A stretch of DNA of 8,366 nt from Pelagilacustribacter hypolimneticus (lineage in GTDB: Bacteria > Pseudomonadota > Alphaproteobacteria > Pelagibacterales > Pelagibacteraceae), in contig CBDDXH010000048.1 of the NCBI GenBank assembly GCA_965235125.1, positions 1 to 8,366 on the forward strand, written 5' to 3'. This document shows, piece by piece, positions 6,440 through 8,366 of the stretch. Below the pieces are notes generated by a model that saw only the letters and a list, made by a program, of their open reading frames with translations, was not told where the DNA came from and made no database searches. The translations under genes and the position numbers were made by a program. Position 1 is the stretch's first letter. Each line of letters opens with the position of its first letter.

Positions 6440-7044
6440 GGTACTAGCCAAGTGTACTTCAAACCATGAGCGTAATCTAAAAAAGCTCTTCTGTGTCCTT
6501 TAGCAGCTAAATATAACCATTCGATACTTTTAATTTTACATTGAATAACTGTAAAGTTTTTATAGCCTTTTTCGCTTTGTTCTTTTGTGAATTCAAAATT
6601 ATCTAATTCAGGTTTTAGTCCAGATGTTGGAGCATCAGATTCTGTTCCTGGCCCATTCTCTACAAGATAGCACTTTCTACTGATATGTTGAGTCTTTAAC
6701 CAAGATTCTTTTGTAATTTTATTGTTGTAATTAATTACACACTTTACCTTTACTCTTAATTGAATTTTTTCTTCCTTGTCATAAAAAAGCATAGAAGCAT
6801 TCTTATTTTTTTTCAATTTTTTAATTTTATCTGATCTAATATCACTATGGAATTGAAGTAATTTATTTTGTTGATCAGCTTTTCTAAGAACCACAACTCT
6901 TCCATCAAAATTAGTTTGATTACCACAAATAAATACAGGTATTCTAAAAGGCGAATTTCTATTAGTTACCGCATCAATGAGCATGAGCCAAATTTTCTTT
7001 TCTATTTCTTGAAAATTTTCGTAGTAACTTACTGCAGTTGTCAC
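6436..7044 (-). CDS. Pyridoxamine 5'-phosphate oxidase-like FMN-binding split-barrel protein
   Basis: A 202-residue flavin-binding split-barrel protein, similar to the Alr4036/PNPOx-like group. Visible are SPFRIPVFICG (31-41), the strand GRVVVLRKAD (48-57) corresponding to 'RtVvLR', LQFHSDIRSDKIKKL (63-77), which in PNPOx contacts FMN phosphate, the following strand ASMLFYD (83-89), and a C-terminal WLYL...GHRRA segment (176-187) where PNPOx enzymes contact substrate and flavin. True PdxH function is not claimed; the C-terminal RLxPxR-like motif is only partly recognisable. The GTG start at 7044 is 3 bases from the dehydrogenase stop and in the same frame. A downstream ATG at 6984 is possible, but it would remove Trp19 and the helix normally preceding the barrel, so GTG is preferred. 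Probably co-transcribed with the upstream dehydrogenase. Confidence 0.8.
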   Translation of the reverse strand: MTTAVSYYENFQEIEKKIWLMLIDAVTNRNSPFRIPVFICGNQTNFDGRVVVLRKADQQNKLLQFHSDIRSDKIKKLKKNKNASMLFYDKEEKIQLRVKVKCVINYNNKITKESWLKTQHISRKCYLVENGPGTESDAPTSGLKPELDNFEFTKEQSEKGYKNFTVIQCKIKSIEWLYLAAKGHRRAFLDYAHGLKYTWLVP

Positions 7045-7047
7045 TGA

Positions 7048-7920
7048 TTATTTTTTTTTAAGCAAAGCAATTAAACTTGAGCTATCCCATCGGTTGCCAC
7101 CCATTTTTTGAATCTCTGCGTAGTAACCATCAATTAAAGTTGTAATTGGCAATGCAGAACCATTTCTTTTTGCTTCCTCCATTGCAATTTTTAAATCTTT
7201 TCTCATCCAATCTACGGCAAAGCCATAATCAAATTTATCAGCAACCATCGTTTTAGATCTGTTTTCCATTTGCCAAGATTGAGCAGCCCCTTTTGATATG
7301 GTTTCAATCACATTATCAATATTTAATCCTGCGTTAATTCCAAAATTTAATGCTTCAGCTAAACCTTGAACAGTCCCAGCAATACACATCTGGTTCATCA
7401 TTTTAGTAAGTTGTCCGCTTCCAGGACCACCTAATAGTTTTGCTTTTTGACTATAACAAGCAATAATTGGTTCAGCTTTTTTAAAAGCATCTGCATCACC
7501 ACCCAACATCACAGTTAATTTTCCGCTCTCGGCACCAGACTGACCGCCTGAAACAGGCCCATCTAAAAAATGAAATCCTTTATTTTTAGCTTCTTTATAA
7601 AGTTCTCTAGCAACTAATGCAGAAGCTGTAGTGTTGTCGACGTAAACACAGTTTTTTTTGGCAGTTTCAAATAAACCACTTTTGCCAATTGTTACCGATC
7701 TAAGATCATCATCGTTTCCAACGCAAGTAAAAATAAAATCTGAGTCTTTTGCCGCTTCAGCAGGAGTATTTGCAGCTTTACCTTTGTATTCTTTTATCCA
7801 CTTTTCTGCTTTAGCTTTCGTTCTATTGTAGACAGTTACCTCGTGACCAGCTTTTGATATAAAACCTGCCATTGGATAACCCATAACACCCAATCCAATA
7901 AAAGAAACTTTGCTGCTCAT
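7048..7920 (-). CDS. NAD(P)-dependent beta-hydroxyacid dehydrogenase (3-hydroxyisobutyrate dehydrogenase / tartronate semialdehyde reductase family)
   Basis: Cytosolic oxidoreductase of 290 residues, full length for the family. The N-terminal Rossmann domain has GLGVMG (9-14); Arg33 in YNRT, in place of an acidic residue, suggests NADP(H) preference. The substrate motif DGPVSGGQSGA (120-130) and the catalytic GQLTKMMNQ (169-177; Lys173, Asn176) are intact, followed by the helical domain with WMRKDL (238-243). Candidate reactions are oxidation of 3-hydroxyisobutyrate in valine breakdown, reduction of tartronate semialdehyde or glyoxylate, or succinate semialdehyde reduction; the sequence alone does not separate them. 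ATG at 7920 with no clear ribosome site. It is divergent from rpoZ and probably leads a two-gene transcript with the flavin-binding gene. The C-terminus is encoded by a run of nine A on the coding strand. Confidence 0.9.
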   Translation of the reverse strand: MSSKVSFIGLGVMGYPMAGFISKAGHEVTVYNRTKAKAEKWIKEYKGKAANTPAEAAKDSDFIFTCVGNDDDLRSVTIGKSGLFETAKKNCVYVDNTTASALVARELYKEAKNKGFHFLDGPVSGGQSGAESGKLTVMLGGDADAFKKAEPIIACYSQKAKLLGGPGSGQLTKMMNQMCIAGTVQGLAEALNFGINAGLNIDNVIETISKGAAQSWQMENRSKTMVADKFDYGFAVDWMRKDLKIAMEEAKRNGSALPITTLIDGYYAEIQKMGGNRWDSSSLIALLKKK

Positions 7921-7958
7921 AAATGATTATTTTTATTTTGCAAATTTGTCAGAATAGA

Positions 7959-7972
7959 CTTGATTTATCAAG
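7959..7972. promoter_or_regulatory. Palindrome in the rpoZ/dehydrogenase divergent gap
   Basis: CTTGA-TTTA-TCAAG is a perfect inverted repeat with 5-base arms in the middle of the 77-base gap 7921-7997. Its TTGATT (7960-7965) is spaced 17 bases from TAAATA (7983-7988), which could serve as rpoZ promoter hexamers starting transcription very near the ATG at 7998. It could equally be an operator half-pair or chance; no regulator gene is adjacent. Confidence 0.28.
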
Positions 7973-7997
7973 CTTAATTAAATAAATAACCTTCATC

Positions 7998-8366
7998 ATG
8001 GCGAGAATTACAGTAGAAGATTGTATGACAAAAATAGACAATCAATATGATTTAGTTTTATTAGCAAAAGAAAGAACTGCTCAATTAAATTCTGGTGCAG
8101 AGATGTTAGTCCCAGAAGAAAATGATAAAAAAACTATAATTTCACTAAGAGAAATTGGTGAGGGTAAAGTTCAAATCAAAGAATTAGAAAAAAGTGCAAT
8201 CTTAAGACTACGTAAAGAGCCTGATGAAAATTTAGATATAGAAGAAACTGAAGAGGAAGAAAATGACGAATTTGAAAATTTATACAAAGGTCAAATTTCT
8301 AAAAGTGGAATAGCTATCTTACCTTCAAAAAGAACGAGAAAGATTCCTGATGTAAAAAAAGCTCTT
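7998..8366 (+). CDS. rpoZ: RNA polymerase omega subunit (3' partial)
   Basis: The frame from the ATG at 7998 is open to the window end (123 codons, no stop), so the gene is cut off. The N-terminus MARITVEDC, then NQYDLVLLAKERTAQLNSG (15-33) and KKTIISLREI (44-53), is the conserved omega core that clamps the beta-prime subunit and helps assemble RNA polymerase. After the core comes a very acidic stretch (74-94, 13 of 21 residues Glu or Asp) and then a basic tail with PSKRTRKIPDVKK (109-121). Alphaproteobacterial omegas are commonly longer than the 91-residue E. coli protein, so the extension is expected in kind. No Shine-Dalgarno motif is seen before the ATG; the start rests on homology. Confidence 0.92.
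   Translation, partial: MARITVEDCMTKIDNQYDLVLLAKERTAQLNSGAEMLVPEENDKKTIISLREIGEGKVQIKELEKSAILRLRKEPDENLDIEETEEEENDEFENLYKGQISKSGIAILPSKRTRKIPDVKKAL

Noticed and set aside
7924..7952. Minus-strand promoter CTGACA-17-TAATCA for the dehydrogenase gene
   Set aside because: The -35 is good, but the -10 is poor and ends only 3 bases before the ATG, leaving no room for a start site ahead of the codon.

Overview
The window is a gene-dense, strongly AT-rich bacterial segment that most resembles the marine alphaproteobacterial SAR11 clade (Pelagibacterales). Three things point there: a single-polypeptide SpeD-SpeE fusion of the kind described from Candidatus Pelagibacter ubique, an alphaproteobacterial-type RpoZ N-terminus (MARITVEDC), and extreme compaction. 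The largest non-coding gap is 77 bases, and all three convergent gene pairs overlap at their stop codons. The standard bacterial code fits, with TGA, TAG and TAA all used as stops. The assignment to SAR11 is inference from content and not from a marker-gene phylogeny.

Bases 1-2600 hold a tightly packed plus-strand cluster for polyamine and methylthioadenosine (MTA) metabolism: the 3' part of mtnA (MTR-1-P isomerase), a FucA-like class II aldolase whose GTG start overlaps the mtnA stop, and a bifunctional AdoMet decarboxylase/aminopropyltransferase (speD-speE fusion). The fusion makes spermidine-type polyamines and releases MTA. After MTA phosphorolysis (an mtnP gene is not visible here), the isomerase and aldolase would split the sugar to DHAP and a methylthio-aldehyde. 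A Nit1-like carbon-nitrogen hydrolase (2623-3414) follows on the same strand.

Bases 3411-5871 are an envelope-sugar region with alternating strands: a small lysine-rich DUF6165-like protein (minus), a GT9 heptosyltransferase-like enzyme (plus) and a GT4 glycosyltransferase (minus).

Bases 5933-7920 carry a gamma-class carbonic anhydrase-like hexapeptide protein (plus), then a minus-strand pair: a beta-hydroxyacid dehydrogenase followed after 3 bases by a flavin-binding PNPOx-like protein. Divergent from that pair is rpoZ (7998 to the window end, 3' incomplete). No tRNA, rRNA, CRISPR array, IS element or prophage gene was seen, and no stretch longer than 300 bases lacks a gene.
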